DNA of 64,000 nt from Pseudomonas viridiflava. GTDB lineage: Bacteria > Pseudomonadota > Gammaproteobacteria > Pseudomonadales > Pseudomonadaceae. Both the position numbers and the translations under genes were made by a program. Below, one piece after another: positions 28,510-38,107 of this stretch. Below the pieces are notes generated by a model. It saw nothing but the letters and a program-made list of their open reading frames with translations, was not told where the DNA came from and did not search any database. The number at the start of each line of letters is the position of its first letter. Within the stretch, counting starts at the first letter, position 1. Where the stretch lies: positions 124,001-188,000 of the forward strand of contig NZ_UTKY01000053.1 of the NCBI RefSeq assembly GCF_900583165.1, given 5' to 3'.

Positions 28510-29139
28510 TCAATTCGAGAGACGCGGCAGCACCAGATCCTTGAGATCGGTGAGCTTGCTATGAAAAAAGTGCCCGCATTCTGCCACTTTCAGCAGCTCA
28601 TGGGGGCGATTGAGGGCGCCAGACCAGTCGTAGACGGTCTGTGGGTCGACCACTTCGTCGGTTTCCGGCTGGATCAGGGTCAGCGGGCAGCCTTGGGGCA
28701 GCACATCGGTATCGCGCAGGCGCATCACCGCAGCAGCCACCATGAACAGGTGCGCAAGTTGTTCGCCCTTGGCTTCGAGACGCCCGCCGAGGCTGGCCGC
28801 GACATAACCGCCAAAGGAGAAACCGAGCAAGGTGATCGGCAGATCGGGGTGTTTTTCCCGCAGCCAGGTGGCCGCCGCTTCGGCATCGTCCACTTCGCCG
28901 GTGCTCATGTCGTGCGTACCGGCACTCGCGCCGACGCCTCGGTAATTGAAACGCAAAGTAATCAAACCGGCATCGCGGGCGGTGCGTTGCAAGGTCGATA
29001 CGACTTTATTGAGCATGGTCCCACCCTGCACCGGGTTAGGGTGGCAGATCAGCGCCAGCCCACGTGGCTCGGGGTGATCCAGGTACAGGGCTTCCAATTG
29101 GCCTACCGGGCCATCGATCAAAACGGGGGTTTCACGCAT
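28510..29139 (-). CDS. Small alpha/beta hydrolase
   Basis: 209-residue alpha/beta hydrolase of the KANL3/Tex30-dienelactone-like group. Nucleophile elbow GFSFGG, acid in QPETDEVVDPQ, and catalytic His in CGHFFHSK; the oxyanion segment is CHPNPVQGGTMLN. I prefer ATG 29139 (MRETPVLIDGPVGQLEAL) over the upstream ATG at 29202. Twenty-four bases upstream of trpS, so probably co-transcribed. Substrate unknown. Confidence 0.85.
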   Translation of the reverse strand: MRETPVLIDGPVGQLEALYLDHPEPRGLALICHPNPVQGGTMLNKVVSTLQRTARDAGLITLRFNYRGVGASAGTHDMSTGEVDDAEAAATWLREKHPDLPITLLGFSFGGYVAASLGGRLEAKGEQLAHLFMVAAAVMRLRDTDVLPQGCPLTLIQPETDEVVDPQTVYDWSGALNRPHELLKVAECGHFFHSKLTDLKDLVLPRLSN

Positions 29140-29286
29140 GAGCAAGGAATGAACTCCGTGACCTCTCAAAGGGTCGACTCGTCTAGCTAAAAGTCTGTGC
29201 ATGGCATCATTGCGAGCTTAATCGCGGTATACAGCGCAGGTCCGAGCCGTTAACGTAAAGCAAAGCCGTTTATAGAGGAAGGACTC

Positions 29287-29724
29287 GTGGAACACTCGCT
29301 CTTAGTTTGGTTGTTGCCGACTCTCGCCCTGGTTGCCGGTGTCGCCATCGGTTTCCTGGTTGCCCGCCTGCTGCCGAATGCCGCGCCTAACCGCACGCAG
29401 CGTCAGTTGGATGACATTCAGGAACGTTTTGACAGTTATCAGAACGAGGTTGTTACCCACTTCAACAGCACCGCGAACCTGGTCAAGAAGCTCACCCAGA
29501 GCTACCAGGAAGTGCAAGATCACCTCGCCGATGGCGCCAACCGCCTCGCCCTCGACGACATCACCCGTCAGCGCCTGCTGGCCGCGCTGCATTCCGATGC
29601 GCCGCAAACGCCACGGGAGCGCCTGACCCCGCCTCGGGAAAACCAGGAGCCACCACGGGACTACGCGCCAAAAACGCCGAATGCCCCTGGCATGCTGGAT
29701 GAGCATTACGGTTTGAAGAAGTAA
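29287..29724 (+). CDS. zapG: ZapG/YhcB family protein (DUF1043)
   Basis: 145-residue inner-membrane protein: N-terminal membrane helix (LVWLLPTLALVAGVAIGFLVARLL) then a cytoplasmic coiled coil (RTQRQLDDIQERFDSYQNEVVTHFNSTANLVKKL) with the family block TQSYQEVQDHLADGANRL, and a Pro-rich tail. YhcB/ZapG proteins affect division and envelope integrity. GTG start at 29287 preceded by AGAGGAAGG. Ends in a strong terminator. Confidence 0.9.
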   Translation: MEHSLLVWLLPTLALVAGVAIGFLVARLLPNAAPNRTQRQLDDIQERFDSYQNEVVTHFNSTANLVKKLTQSYQEVQDHLADGANRLALDDITRQRLLAALHSDAPQTPRERLTPPRENQEPPRDYAPKTPNAPGMLDEHYGLKK

Positions 29725-29740
29725 GCTTTCTTCAAGCACT

Positions 29741-29777
29741 AAAAAGCCCGGCTGATCGATGATCAGCCGGGCTTTTT
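29741..29777 (+). terminator. Strong intrinsic terminator after zapG
   Basis: Perfect 17-bp stem AAAAAGCCCGGCTGATC / GATCAGCCGGGCTTTTT with a three-base loop and T-run. Confidence 0.93.
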
Positions 29778-29810
29778 AATGGGCGAAGATTCCTGGAACA
29801 CCTGAGGTCC

Positions 29811-29902
29811 AATGTGGGAGGGGGCTTGCTCCCGATAGCGGTCCGCCAGTTGCAGATGCGCTGACTGACACATCGCTATCGGGAGCAAGCCCCCTCCCAC
29901 AG
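29811..29902. repeat. REPIN (inverted REP pair)
   Basis: TGTGGGAGGGGGCTTGCTCC and inverted GGGAGCAAGCCCCCTCCCAC around a spacer of about 45 bases between converging genes. Confidence 0.9.
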
Positions 29903-29926
29903 TGATCGAGTACGACCTTAGGCGGG

Positions 29927-31642
29927 TTATTGCTCCTCGAGACGCCCAGCCTCAATCCGCACATGCCGCCCATGAAACCGCTTGAGGCTGCTGCGATGAC
30001 CCACACTAACGAGGCTCAACCCCGGCAACTCATCGATCAACGCCTGATACAACGTTGCCTCATCCTCTTCATCCATGGCTGACGTCGCTTCGTCCATGTA
30101 CAGCCACTGCGGTGCAAACAGCAACGCACGGGCGAACGCCAACCGTTGCTGCTCACCCGGCGAGAGCATGCGTTGCCAGTGGTTGGCTTCGTCCAGGCGC
30201 CCCACCAGATGAGGCAGACGGCAAGTTTCAAGGACCTGTGCATAACGTTCTGCCGAGTACACGCTGACGTCCTGTGGATAACTCAGCACAGCTTTCAACG
30301 TGCCAATGGGCAGGTAAGGCTTCTGCGGCAGAAACAGGTAGCGCGCCGCCGGCAAACGAATGCTGCCGTGGCCTGCCGGCCACAGGTGGCCCATCGCTCG
30401 CAGCAAGGTACTTTTGCCACTGCCGGAACGCCCACTGAGCATCACCCGCTGACCGGGCTCTACACTTATATCGGCATCCGTCAGCAAGTGACGACCATCG
30501 ACCAGGTCCATCCCCAGGCCCTGTACCACCAGGCGCTCGCCTTCAGGGCGCACATCGATGGCCGGTGGGCGCTGCTCGTTATCCGTCATGGCCTGCTGGA
30601 AGCTAAGTAGACGATCGCTGGTGGCGCGCCACGAGGCCAGGTCCGCATATGCGCTGATAAACCAGCTGAAGTTCTCCTGCACGTTGCCGAACGCCGAGTT
30701 GATTTGCATCAGCTCGCCCAGTTCGATCTTGCCGGTGAAGTAACGCGGCGCCGCAACGATGAAGGGGAAAATAATCGCGATCTGGCTGTAACCGGCGGTG
30801 AAGAAAGTCAGGCGCTTGGACACTTTCATGATGTCCCAGAAGTTGTGCCAGACCTTGCCGAAACGTGCACTCAGGCGCTGGTTTTCATTCGGCTCGCCGT
30901 TGTACAGGGCGATGCTCTCGGCGTTCTCACGCACCCGCACCATGGAGAAACGCAGATCGGCTTCGAAACGTTGCTGCTGATTGCTCAACCCGATCAAGCG
31001 ACGGCCAATCAAGTGCGTCAACCAACTGCCTACGGCGGCATACAGCAATGCGCACCAAAACATATAGCCGGGAATGGTGATACCCAACACTTCAATACTG
31101 CCCGACACACCCCACAAGATGATGGAAAACGACACCAGGCTGACCACGTTGCGCAGCAGCCCAAGGCCCAGGCTCAGGGTGCTGGAGGTGAAGGTGTTGA
31201 GGTCTTCAGAGATGCGCTGGTCCGGGTTGTCGGTGTAGCCGCCCTGCTCCAGCTGGTAGTAGTTTTTGTGGGCGAGCCAGCGGGCGAAGTGCTTTTCGGT
31301 AAGCCAGGCCCGCCAGCGGATGGTCAGCATCTGGGTCAGGTATGAACGGTACACCGCGCCGAGGATCGCTACGGCAGCGATCCCGCAGAAATAGCCGATC
31401 AGTTGCCAGAAGGCGGCGGTGTCCTTCTTTTCCAGGGCGTTATAGAAGTCTTTGTACCAGTGATTGATCCACACGGAGATCGCCACGCTAAACAACGACA
31501 GTGCCATCACGGCCAACAGTAGCAACCAGGCCTTGCCCTTCTCTTCGCTGCGCCAGTAGGGCGTGATCATCGCCCAGGTTCGGCGAAAGAATCGCCCACG
31601 CACCGCGTCATTGACCGCGGAGTACTCAGCGTTCTGATTCAT
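29927..31642 (-). CDS. SbmA/YddA-type ABC transporter (fused permease-ATPase)
   Basis: 571-residue fusion of an SbmA/BacA-like membrane domain (first about 350 residues, six helices, including FRRTWAMITPYWRSEEKGKAW and NPDQRISEDLNTFT) and an ABC ATPase: Walker A SGRSGSGKSTLL, signature LSPGEQQRLAFARALL, Walker B WLYMDEATSAMDE. E. coli YddA is the closest-known type. Relatives import or export peptides or long-chain compounds; no substrate can be assigned. Stands alone between a REPIN and roxR. Confidence 0.9.
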   Translation of the reverse strand: MNQNAEYSAVNDAVRGRFFRRTWAMITPYWRSEEKGKAWLLLLAVMALSLFSVAISVWINHWYKDFYNALEKKDTAAFWQLIGYFCGIAAVAILGAVYRSYLTQMLTIRWRAWLTEKHFARWLAHKNYYQLEQGGYTDNPDQRISEDLNTFTSSTLSLGLGLLRNVVSLVSFSIILWGVSGSIEVLGITIPGYMFWCALLYAAVGSWLTHLIGRRLIGLSNQQQRFEADLRFSMVRVRENAESIALYNGEPNENQRLSARFGKVWHNFWDIMKVSKRLTFFTAGYSQIAIIFPFIVAAPRYFTGKIELGELMQINSAFGNVQENFSWFISAYADLASWRATSDRLLSFQQAMTDNEQRPPAIDVRPEGERLVVQGLGMDLVDGRHLLTDADISVEPGQRVMLSGRSGSGKSTLLRAMGHLWPAGHGSIRLPAARYLFLPQKPYLPIGTLKAVLSYPQDVSVYSAERYAQVLETCRLPHLVGRLDEANHWQRMLSPGEQQRLAFARALLFAPQWLYMDEATSAMDEEDEATLYQALIDELPGLSLVSVGHRSSLKRFHGRHVRIEAGRLEEQ

Positions 31643-31752
31643 CGTTCAGGCTCTGTAAGAAAATGTGACAGGCGTTGGAACCGATCATAGATGATCGGTT
31701 CGGCGCGCCGTGCGGCCTGAAGCAGACTGTTCAGCTGATGTTCAGATACGGC

Positions 31753-32313
31753 TCAGCGACGTACCGGACGCTTCTGCAACTTGCGCTGCAAGGTACGGCG
31801 GTGCATGCCCAGGGCGCGGGCAGTAGCGGAGATGTTGCCTTCGTGCTCAGTGAGTACACGCTGGATGTGCTCCCACTGCAGACGGTCCACCGACATTGGG
31901 TTTTCCGGCACCAAGGTGTCGAGGTCGGCGTGCTCGGACAGCAAGGCGGCCAGCACATCGTCGGCATCCGCCGGCTTGCACAGGTAGTTGCAGGCGCCGC
32001 GCTTGATGGCCTCGACGGCGGTGGCGATGCTGGAGTAACCGGTGAGGATCACTACGCGCATTTCCGGGTCGAGTTCCAGCAGTTTGGGCAGCAGCACCAG
32101 GCCCGAATCACCGTCCATTTTCAGGTCGAGGGCGGCGTAGTCCGGCAGGTCGGCCTGGGCGATGGCCAGGCCTTCTTCGGCAGAGCCTGCGGTGCTGACG
32201 CGAAAACCGCGACGGCTCATGGCCCGCGCCATCACGCGGGTAAAGGTGGCGTCGTCATCTACCAGCAGCAGGTGCGGCAGTTCTTCGCCTTCGACTTGGA
32301 TCTCGTCACTCAT
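31753..32313 (-). CDS. roxR: Redox response regulator RoxR (RegA/PrrA family)
   Basis: 186-residue response regulator: receiver domain with acidic pocket LLVDDD (17-21), phospho-acceptor Asp63 in ALDLKMDG and switch Lys in LCKPAD; then a Fis-type helix-turn-helix (EHIQRVLTEHEGNISATARALGMHRRTLQRKLQKR) at the C-terminus. RegA/PrrA/RoxR proteins control respiratory oxidases, including the cyanide-insensitive oxidase in Pseudomonas. The ATG overlaps the roxS stop by eight bases; the upstream in-frame Met lies inside roxS. Confidence 0.93.
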   Translation of the reverse strand: MSDEIQVEGEELPHLLLVDDDATFTRVMARAMSRRGFRVSTAGSAEEGLAIAQADLPDYAALDLKMDGDSGLVLLPKLLELDPEMRVVILTGYSSIATAVEAIKRGACNYLCKPADADDVLAALLSEHADLDTLVPENPMSVDRLQWEHIQRVLTEHEGNISATARALGMHRRTLQRKLQKRPVRR

Positions 32314-33568
32314 CGATATCTCCTCGTGCGACACGGGGCAGGCGCAGCTCGGTGAGCGTGCCGCCTTCCTCATGACTATAGAGCTTCACTGAGCCGCCCG
32401 CGCGGGTCACGCTGGCCTTGCTCAAAAACAGGCCGAGGCCGAAGCCTTTGCCCTTGGTGGTAAAAAACGGTTTGCCGATCTGCTCGGCAATGGCCAACGG
32501 CACACCGGCACCGTGGTCACGAATGCTGATGGTCACGTCTTCGGCGTCCCAGTCCAACTGTACGCCGAGGCCTTCAGGGCAAGCATCAGCGGCATTGTTC
32601 AGCAGGTTGAGCAGCGCCTGGGTCAGGTCCGGCGGTGGCGCCATGCGCGGCACGGTGCCTTGGCCAAGAAGGTTGAAGCGGTAGCTGGCTTCGGGGCGCA
32701 TCAGGTGCCAGCGGTTGAGGGCTTCATCAAGCCACTGGGTGACGTCTTGCATCTCTACCGCCAGGCGACGATTGGCTTCAGCGGCGCGCACCAGTTGTTG
32801 CAAGGTTTGCTTGCACTGCTTGACCTGTTCACGCAAAACGCCGAGGTCTTCTTGCAGCGCCGGGTCGTGATGGTCCTGGGTCATTTCGTTGAGCAGCACG
32901 CTCATGGTCGCCAGCGGCGTGCCCAGCTCATGGGCCGCGCCGGCGGCCTGGGTGGCGACGGCCAGCAGTTGCTGGTCGCGCAGGCCTTCTTCACGGCGAA
33001 TGGCGCGCAGCTCTTCCTGGCGACGCAGTTCTTCGGCCATGCGTGCGGCGAAGAAGGTAATGACGGCAGCCGACAGGGCAAAACTCAGCCACATCCCGTA
33101 GATCTGCAGGTTTTCTCGGGCAATCGGGAAGGTTTGCAGCGGGTAGAAGCGCGCCAGCAGCAGGGTGTAGAGCGCCAGGGCGATACCCGACAGCGCCACC
33201 GAGTAGCGCCACGGCAGCGTCACCGCCGCAATCGTCAGAGGCACCAGGTAATAAGAGACAAACGGGTTGGTGGAACCACCCGAGAAATACAGCAACACGC
33301 TGTGGATAAATAAGTCGCAGGCCAATTGCAGCGCATATTCCAACTCAGTCACCGGCCATGTGGTGCGCAGCCGGATAGCCGTGAACACACAAAGCACAAT
33401 GGAGAAACCGAGGGTAACGCCCAATTGCAGCCAGGGCAGCGGCAGCAGGTCGAACCAATAGGCGAGCCCAACCGAGCCAGCCTGTGCGGCCAGTACCAGG
33501 GTACGAATGAACGTCAGGCGCCAGAGGTTCTGGCGTGTGGCGGAAGTCAGTTTTACGGCGGCGAGCAT
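32306..33568 (-). CDS. roxS: Redox sensor kinase RoxS (RegB/PrrB family)
   Basis: 420-residue membrane histidine kinase. Six membrane segments contain the conserved quinone-sensing block GGSTNPFVSYY (97-107). The phosphorylated His213 is in AAGAAHELGTPL. The redox-active Cys of the RegB family is present as Cys252 in REQVKQCKQTL. The ATP domain carries LLNNAADA, DHGAGVP and GFGLGLFL. All sensing residues that I know for RegB are therefore retained. Overlaps roxR, so the two are translationally coupled; lies next to the SIMPL and dpp genes as in P. aeruginosa. Confidence 0.94.
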   Translation of the reverse strand: MLAAVKLTSATRQNLWRLTFIRTLVLAAQAGSVGLAYWFDLLPLPWLQLGVTLGFSIVLCVFTAIRLRTTWPVTELEYALQLACDLFIHSVLLYFSGGSTNPFVSYYLVPLTIAAVTLPWRYSVALSGIALALYTLLLARFYPLQTFPIARENLQIYGMWLSFALSAAVITFFAARMAEELRRQEELRAIRREEGLRDQQLLAVATQAAGAAHELGTPLATMSVLLNEMTQDHHDPALQEDLGVLREQVKQCKQTLQQLVRAAEANRRLAVEMQDVTQWLDEALNRWHLMRPEASYRFNLLGQGTVPRMAPPPDLTQALLNLLNNAADACPEGLGVQLDWDAEDVTISIRDHGAGVPLAIAEQIGKPFFTTKGKGFGLGLFLSKASVTRAGGSVKLYSHEEGGTLTELRLPRVARGDIDE

Positions 33569-33788
33569 GAGCTCTCCCGGTGAGCGCTGCAGGCAGATCG
33601 GCAGGAGTATAAACGAAGCAGGCAGGCAGACACGGCGCGTGTGGCTCTTTGCCGCAGGCCGAGCAAATGACCGTTCGTCGCCGTCCGCCGAGTTTGTTGC
33701 GAATGTGTAAACCCGAAGAACCCCATGCCAGCGTCTACAGTCATACCGAACACGGCTATACCTACACAGCCACCATCAAGGAGCTCTC

Positions 33789-34499
33789 ATGTCTCGTTTC
33801 ACTCGCAGTGCTGCCGTTATCAGCCTCGGCGTCGCCGCCTTTGCCAGCCTTCCTGCTCTGGCCGCCGATGCGCTGAACTACAACCAGATTTCCCTGCGCG
33901 CCGAGGTCAGCCAGGAGGTTGCCCGCGACAAGATGATCGTGACCTTCTACACCGAATCCCAAAACAGCGACCCTGCCAAGCTCGCCGCCGAAATCACGAC
34001 CACCCTGAACAAGGCCCTGGCCGAGGCCCGCGAAGTCAAAGGCGTGACGCTGCGTCAGGGCAGCCGCAACAGCTACCCGATCTACGACAGCAAGAACCAG
34101 AAGATCACCGGCTGGCGTGAGCGCGCCGAACTGCGCCTGGAAAGCGCGGACTTCCCGGCATTGTCCAAGCTCACCGGCGAACTGCTGAACACGCTGAAAA
34201 TGGACAGCATGGACTTCGCCATCGCCGACGCCACCCGTAAATCCAGTGAAGACGCGCTGCTCAAGGACGCCGTCGCGGCCTTCAAGGCTCGTGCGCAACT
34301 GGCCACCGATGCACTGGGCGGCAAGGGCTACAAGATCGTCAACCTGAACTTCAACACCAACGGTTATCCACAACCCTACGCCCGTGGCGGCATGATGATG
34401 AAAGCCGCGATGGCAGATTCAGCACCGACTCCGGAAGTGGAAGCCGGTACCAGCCAGGTCAACATGAGCGCCGACGGGGTGATTGAAGTCCTGCAATAA
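33789..34499 (+). CDS. SIMPL domain periplasmic protein
   Basis: 236-residue secreted protein with signal peptide MSRFTRSAAVISLGVAAFASLPALAA and a SIMPL (DUF541) domain: ISLRAEVSQEVARDKMIVTFYTE, YPIYDSKNQKITGWRERAELRLES and the long central helix ending AFKARAQLATDALGGKGYKIVNLN. Several members affect outer-membrane or oxidative stress phenotypes, but there is no agreed function. Divergent from roxS and followed by a strong terminator. Confidence 0.9.
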   Translation: MSRFTRSAAVISLGVAAFASLPALAADALNYNQISLRAEVSQEVARDKMIVTFYTESQNSDPAKLAAEITTTLNKALAEAREVKGVTLRQGSRNSYPIYDSKNQKITGWRERAELRLESADFPALSKLTGELLNTLKMDSMDFAIADATRKSSEDALLKDAVAAFKARAQLATDALGGKGYKIVNLNFNTNGYPQPYARGGMMMKAAMADSAPTPEVEAGTSQVNMSADGVIEVLQ

Positions 34500-34515
34500 C
34501 CGCCGGTGCACTGAT

Positions 34516-34552
34516 AAAAAAGGCGCTTTCTTCGTAGGATTGCGCCTTTTTT
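34516..34552 (+). terminator. Intrinsic terminator after the SIMPL gene
   Basis: Stem AAAAAAGGCGC / GCGCCTTTTTT with a fifteen-base loop and T-run; symmetric, so it can work on either strand. Confidence 0.88.
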
Positions 34553-34692
34553 CGTGCAGGCCTATTACCCGGAGACGTCAAACTTCGCAGCATATTCGTT
34601 GGAATCATTCACCCGGTTTTCGCTACCCAAACAATGCCGCAGCTACAGGGAGTGCTGCTTAGGCATTTGCTTACCTCACGAGAACCGAAATC

Positions 34693-37600
34693 ATGCATAC
34701 CGCTTCCGTTCACTCTACGCCGCCTCTGCTACACCCCCCCCGTTTGTCGACCCCACCCCCTCCCCCTCAATCGCCACAAAATCAATCCCGCAAAGCGGAC
34801 TCCCCACACGAGACTGCGTTGCTCAACGCCTACCTCGAGGCCGTGCAACGCAAAGTGCTGCACAATGAGGCCGGCCTTATAAAAGTCCCACTCGAGAGTA
34901 CACTGGGCCAATGGCTTGGACTGTATCGTGCCCTCGTCACGCACCCCGTGGTGCAAAGCTGGTTACGGGAGCAGAAGATCGACGCCTCGGCGCTGCTTTC
35001 CATCGACCCGTTCAAAGGCACGTTGTCCGCCGAGGCAGACGGAAAAACCAAAACGTTCTATCTTTCGGACACGTCGGGTTGGGCGCAAATTTCGGGCGCC
35101 CTGCTGGCCGCTGCGAAGGTGATCGCCCCCGAAGACAAAGGCGCACTGCGTGTGCGATTCGCAGACGGATTCACCCAGGTCAGTGCCCAGCTCGTCGCAA
35201 ATTTCCAGGGCATACCGCTGCCCTCGAGTCGCGCCCAGGCGAATGAGCAAATCAGACACATGGAGCAGCAGGAGGGCTTTGACCCTATTGCCGCAGACGA
35301 CCGCGTGCGCCCGGCCAGTAGCCGTTCAATGCAAGCCTTGGCGGTGCACAAAAAGAATGCTGCCACGTTCTATAGCAGCGCCCCTCAAGCGCTGGCGTAC
35401 AAGCGTTTGGCCGTCGATGTTGCCACTCACCTGCCCGACACACGGGCAGAAGCCAAGAAATGGGCAGAGGCACTCATTTTCAAGTTGACCGGCAAACAGG
35501 TCGACGCAGACACCCTCTATTTGAATCGCTTCGACAACTACAACACCCCGCTGTATGGCTCCACCGCGTCGGGCACCGAGCATCTCAACGACGAGCCAAA
35601 ATCGTCCTTGCGCCTACCCGATGCGCTGCTGAAAAACTTCTCCGAACATGATGGAGTTCCAGGTGAGCTGGACACTCACGCCGGCCTTTACACCGTCGGC
35701 TATGGCGCAGGTGCAACAGGCGGGTACGGCGCCCGCAACGAATTCCCCCTGGCCCCATCCAAACTCATGCACGAGAGCTGGAAAACCGATTTCCAAGGCC
35801 AGATGGACAAGAAAATCGAGAATTTCTGGAGCACTCATGGCGAAAACTATGAGGCCGCGCTCAAAGGAGAATTCACTTACCAGGCTCGCATGCAACTGAA
35901 GACGGCCGAAGCGAGGCCCGCGACAGAGCAAGCGTTGCAGTCTCCCGAGCATCGATTTACGCGTGAAGACTACCGCTTGGTCATGGGCGCCGCGTCCAAC
36001 CTGCCACTCGATGAAAAAGCGCCGCTAAGCGTTGAGCAACTCAAGGCCAAGGCTCCGGTCAACGAAATTGTGAAAGCATATGCCCTCGACATCCACGGGA
36101 TTACATCCAGCGATATTGTGCGATTCAGTGCGCACGACGGTCGCCGGCAAGTCATCTATATGCCGGGAGCCGAGCCGGCATTTCTGAGATTTGATTCTCT
36201 CGATACGTTGAACGCGTGGATCACCGACCAAGCAAAGGATCCTAAAAAACGCGAGGCCCTGGCCGCTCATTTTCCGCTGGCCTCTCGGCAAGACCACGCG
36301 CACAAACCTGGCGTAGGTGAGAGCATTCTTGAGGGATTGGTCCCGGGGCTCGCTCTTGCGAATTCGTTTGTTAAATCCAAGGGTCTGGACACCGTACTCA
36401 GTGAAATGGCAAGCGCAAGCCTGGAGGGTCCTGCCGTTCATGCCAACCACTCAAAGATCGAGGGCGATGTGTTTTCGACCCTGGCATCTGCCAGCAAGGT
36501 CCGCATGAGCAGCGATGCCGATATCGTGATCAAATCCAACAGCGAAGTGATCCGGGATACTTGGCTGAACGACATTACCGTCGCCGCAGGCTTACTGGCC
36601 AAACTTGCCCCCATCGCCGCACCGGTGGCCGCTGCGGCAGTCATCACCGGGTTGGCCGAGGTGGCACTGGGAACAGAAAAGGCCGCGTCCGGTGATAGCG
36701 AAGCAGAGCGCAAGGACGGCGCGTCCAAGGCGTTCGATGGTGTGTTGAACACGTTGTTTTCGATGGGTGCAAGCGAGATTCCCAACGACCCTTTCGAGCT
36801 TCCAGAAACCGCCCCAGCGGTCCCCGCTTCTGGGGAGAGACCAGCAATTGAGAGCCCCACCACGCCTTCTACGGCCAACCGACTTAGGCCGGGCCAGGCG
36901 GGCAATATCACTGAACATGCACTACAGAACGGCGATCAGCTCCTTGAAAATGTCACGCCCAACGCGCAGGGCATTTATCAGATAAAGGACGGGACCACAG
37001 GTGATGACCGTTGGTTGATCCGCTACACCGACAATACCGGCGCTAGCAAAATCTACGAGATCAGAAGTGACTTTAAACTAAGTAACAATTACGTTCAGAT
37101 CATTAACCCCACCACTCGAAAACCTGTGCTGACAGTCCAGGGGGCAGGTGATGGCCAATGGAACGCTGTCCGCGCCGAGGGCGGAGGCAAGTGGCGGTGG
37201 CAACGCGCGCCTTCAGCGACAAGCGACAACGAATCAACAAGCCCATCCAGGATTGCCCAGCGTTTTCTCCAGGCTGATGGCTCAAAAGTTGAGGGTGCGG
37301 AGAAGTTCGACGATTACTTGAACCTTAGTGATGAGACCAGGTACCTCTTCAGCAATACCCTTTACCAAGACGGAGCAACCCTCAAGCGCAAGCTCGTCAT
37401 GTCATGGCAAGTCGATGATCGCGCCTTCAGCGTAACCGAGGGAGAAAGGGCCAGACCGACAGCATTCTCCAGTTCCGATTACTCCTCCAGCTTCGCACCT
37501 GATCTGAACCGTGAAGACTACAGCGTAATTACCAAGCAGCCTTCGGGAGACCTGCGGACTGAAATTGACTATGACTCGTCTAGCTTCGAGGACAAGGTGA

Positions 37601-37986
37601 CGCAGAGGATCGCCGCACTGGAAAAGGCGATTCCTAAACCGGAACTCCGGGCGCGTATCTCTGAGATTGCACACCAGGGAAGCTCACTTCCAGCGCTTCT
37701 GGAGCTAGGTTCACCGCCGTTCAAAGAGGATTACGGCGTGGGTGCCGGGCAAAAGCGTTTCGTCATAACGTATGACCCCATAGGAGACGTCCATACGGTA
37801 AAAGCCACCACCTCCTGGCAGCTCAAGATGATCACGGACCATGGAGCGGTCAATGTCAAAGACTTGGATATTTCCAGCACCCGAACCTTCACCATTCGTG
37901 AGAGCAACAAGTTGGCGGATAATGGTTTCAGCATCGACCCGTCCGCGCCCACTAAGATAGAAATCTCCATGCCTGGCGCCGTATGA
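34693..37986 (+). CDS. Dermonecrotic-toxin-like (DUF6543) large protein
   Basis: 1097-residue protein without an N-terminal signal peptide. The first 35 residues are Pro/Ser/Thr-rich. The region about 220-560 resembles the DUF6543 'dermonecrotic toxin domain' common in Pseudomonas. Blocks seen there are SSAPQALAYKRLAVDVATHL, LTGKQVDADTLYLNRF, the IYMPGAEPAFLRFDSLDTLNAWI segment and a KDPKKREALAAHFPL helix. A hydrophobic helix (628-660, AGLLAKLAPIAAPVAAAAVITGL) could insert in membranes. The C-terminal 430 residues, with repeated beta-type stretches, match nothing I know. It sits between the SIMPL gene and dppA1, which are adjacent in P. aeruginosa, so it looks like a strain-variable insertion. 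Toxin activity and the route of delivery are inference. Confidence 0.75.
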   Translation: MHTASVHSTPPLLHPPRLSTPPPPPQSPQNQSRKADSPHETALLNAYLEAVQRKVLHNEAGLIKVPLESTLGQWLGLYRALVTHPVVQSWLREQKIDASALLSIDPFKGTLSAEADGKTKTFYLSDTSGWAQISGALLAAAKVIAPEDKGALRVRFADGFTQVSAQLVANFQGIPLPSSRAQANEQIRHMEQQEGFDPIAADDRVRPASSRSMQALAVHKKNAATFYSSAPQALAYKRLAVDVATHLPDTRAEAKKWAEALIFKLTGKQVDADTLYLNRFDNYNTPLYGSTASGTEHLNDEPKSSLRLPDALLKNFSEHDGVPGELDTHAGLYTVGYGAGATGGYGARNEFPLAPSKLMHESWKTDFQGQMDKKIENFWSTHGENYEAALKGEFTYQARMQLKTAEARPATEQALQSPEHRFTREDYRLVMGAASNLPLDEKAPLSVEQLKAKAPVNEIVKAYALDIHGITSSDIVRFSAHDGRRQVIYMPGAEPAFLRFDSLDTLNAWITDQAKDPKKREALAAHFPLASRQDHAHKPGVGESILEGLVPGLALANSFVKSKGLDTVLSEMASASLEGPAVHANHSKIEGDVFSTLASASKVRMSSDADIVIKSNSEVIRDTWLNDITVAAGLLAKLAPIAAPVAAAAVITGLAEVALGTEKAASGDSEAERKDGASKAFDGVLNTLFSMGASEIPNDPFELPETAPAVPASGERPAIESPTTPSTANRLRPGQAGNITEHALQNGDQLLENVTPNAQGIYQIKDGTTGDDRWLIRYTDNTGASKIYEIRSDFKLSNNYVQIINPTTRKPVLTVQGAGDGQWNAVRAEGGGKWRWQRAPSATSDNESTSPSRIAQRFLQADGSKVEGAEKFDDYLNLSDETRYLFSNTLYQDGATLKRKLVMSWQVDDRAFSVTEGERARPTAFSSSDYSSSFAPDLNREDYSVITKQPSGDLRTEIDYDSSSFEDKVTQRIAALEKAIPKPELRARISEIAHQGSSLPALLELGSPPFKEDYGVGAGQKRFVITYDPIGDVHTVKATTSWQLKMITDHGAVNVKDLDISSTRTFTIRESNKLADNGFSIDPSAPTKIEISMPGAV

Positions 37987-38107
37987 CGGCCCGGCCCAAC
38001 CACTCGCAGAGCTAGAATCTTCCTACCGAAGACCTCGCAACGGCGGTAACCTCGGTGACCGCCGTTCGTTTGGGCGGCTGAAACAGGCCTGCCACTAAGG
38101 GTTTCCC

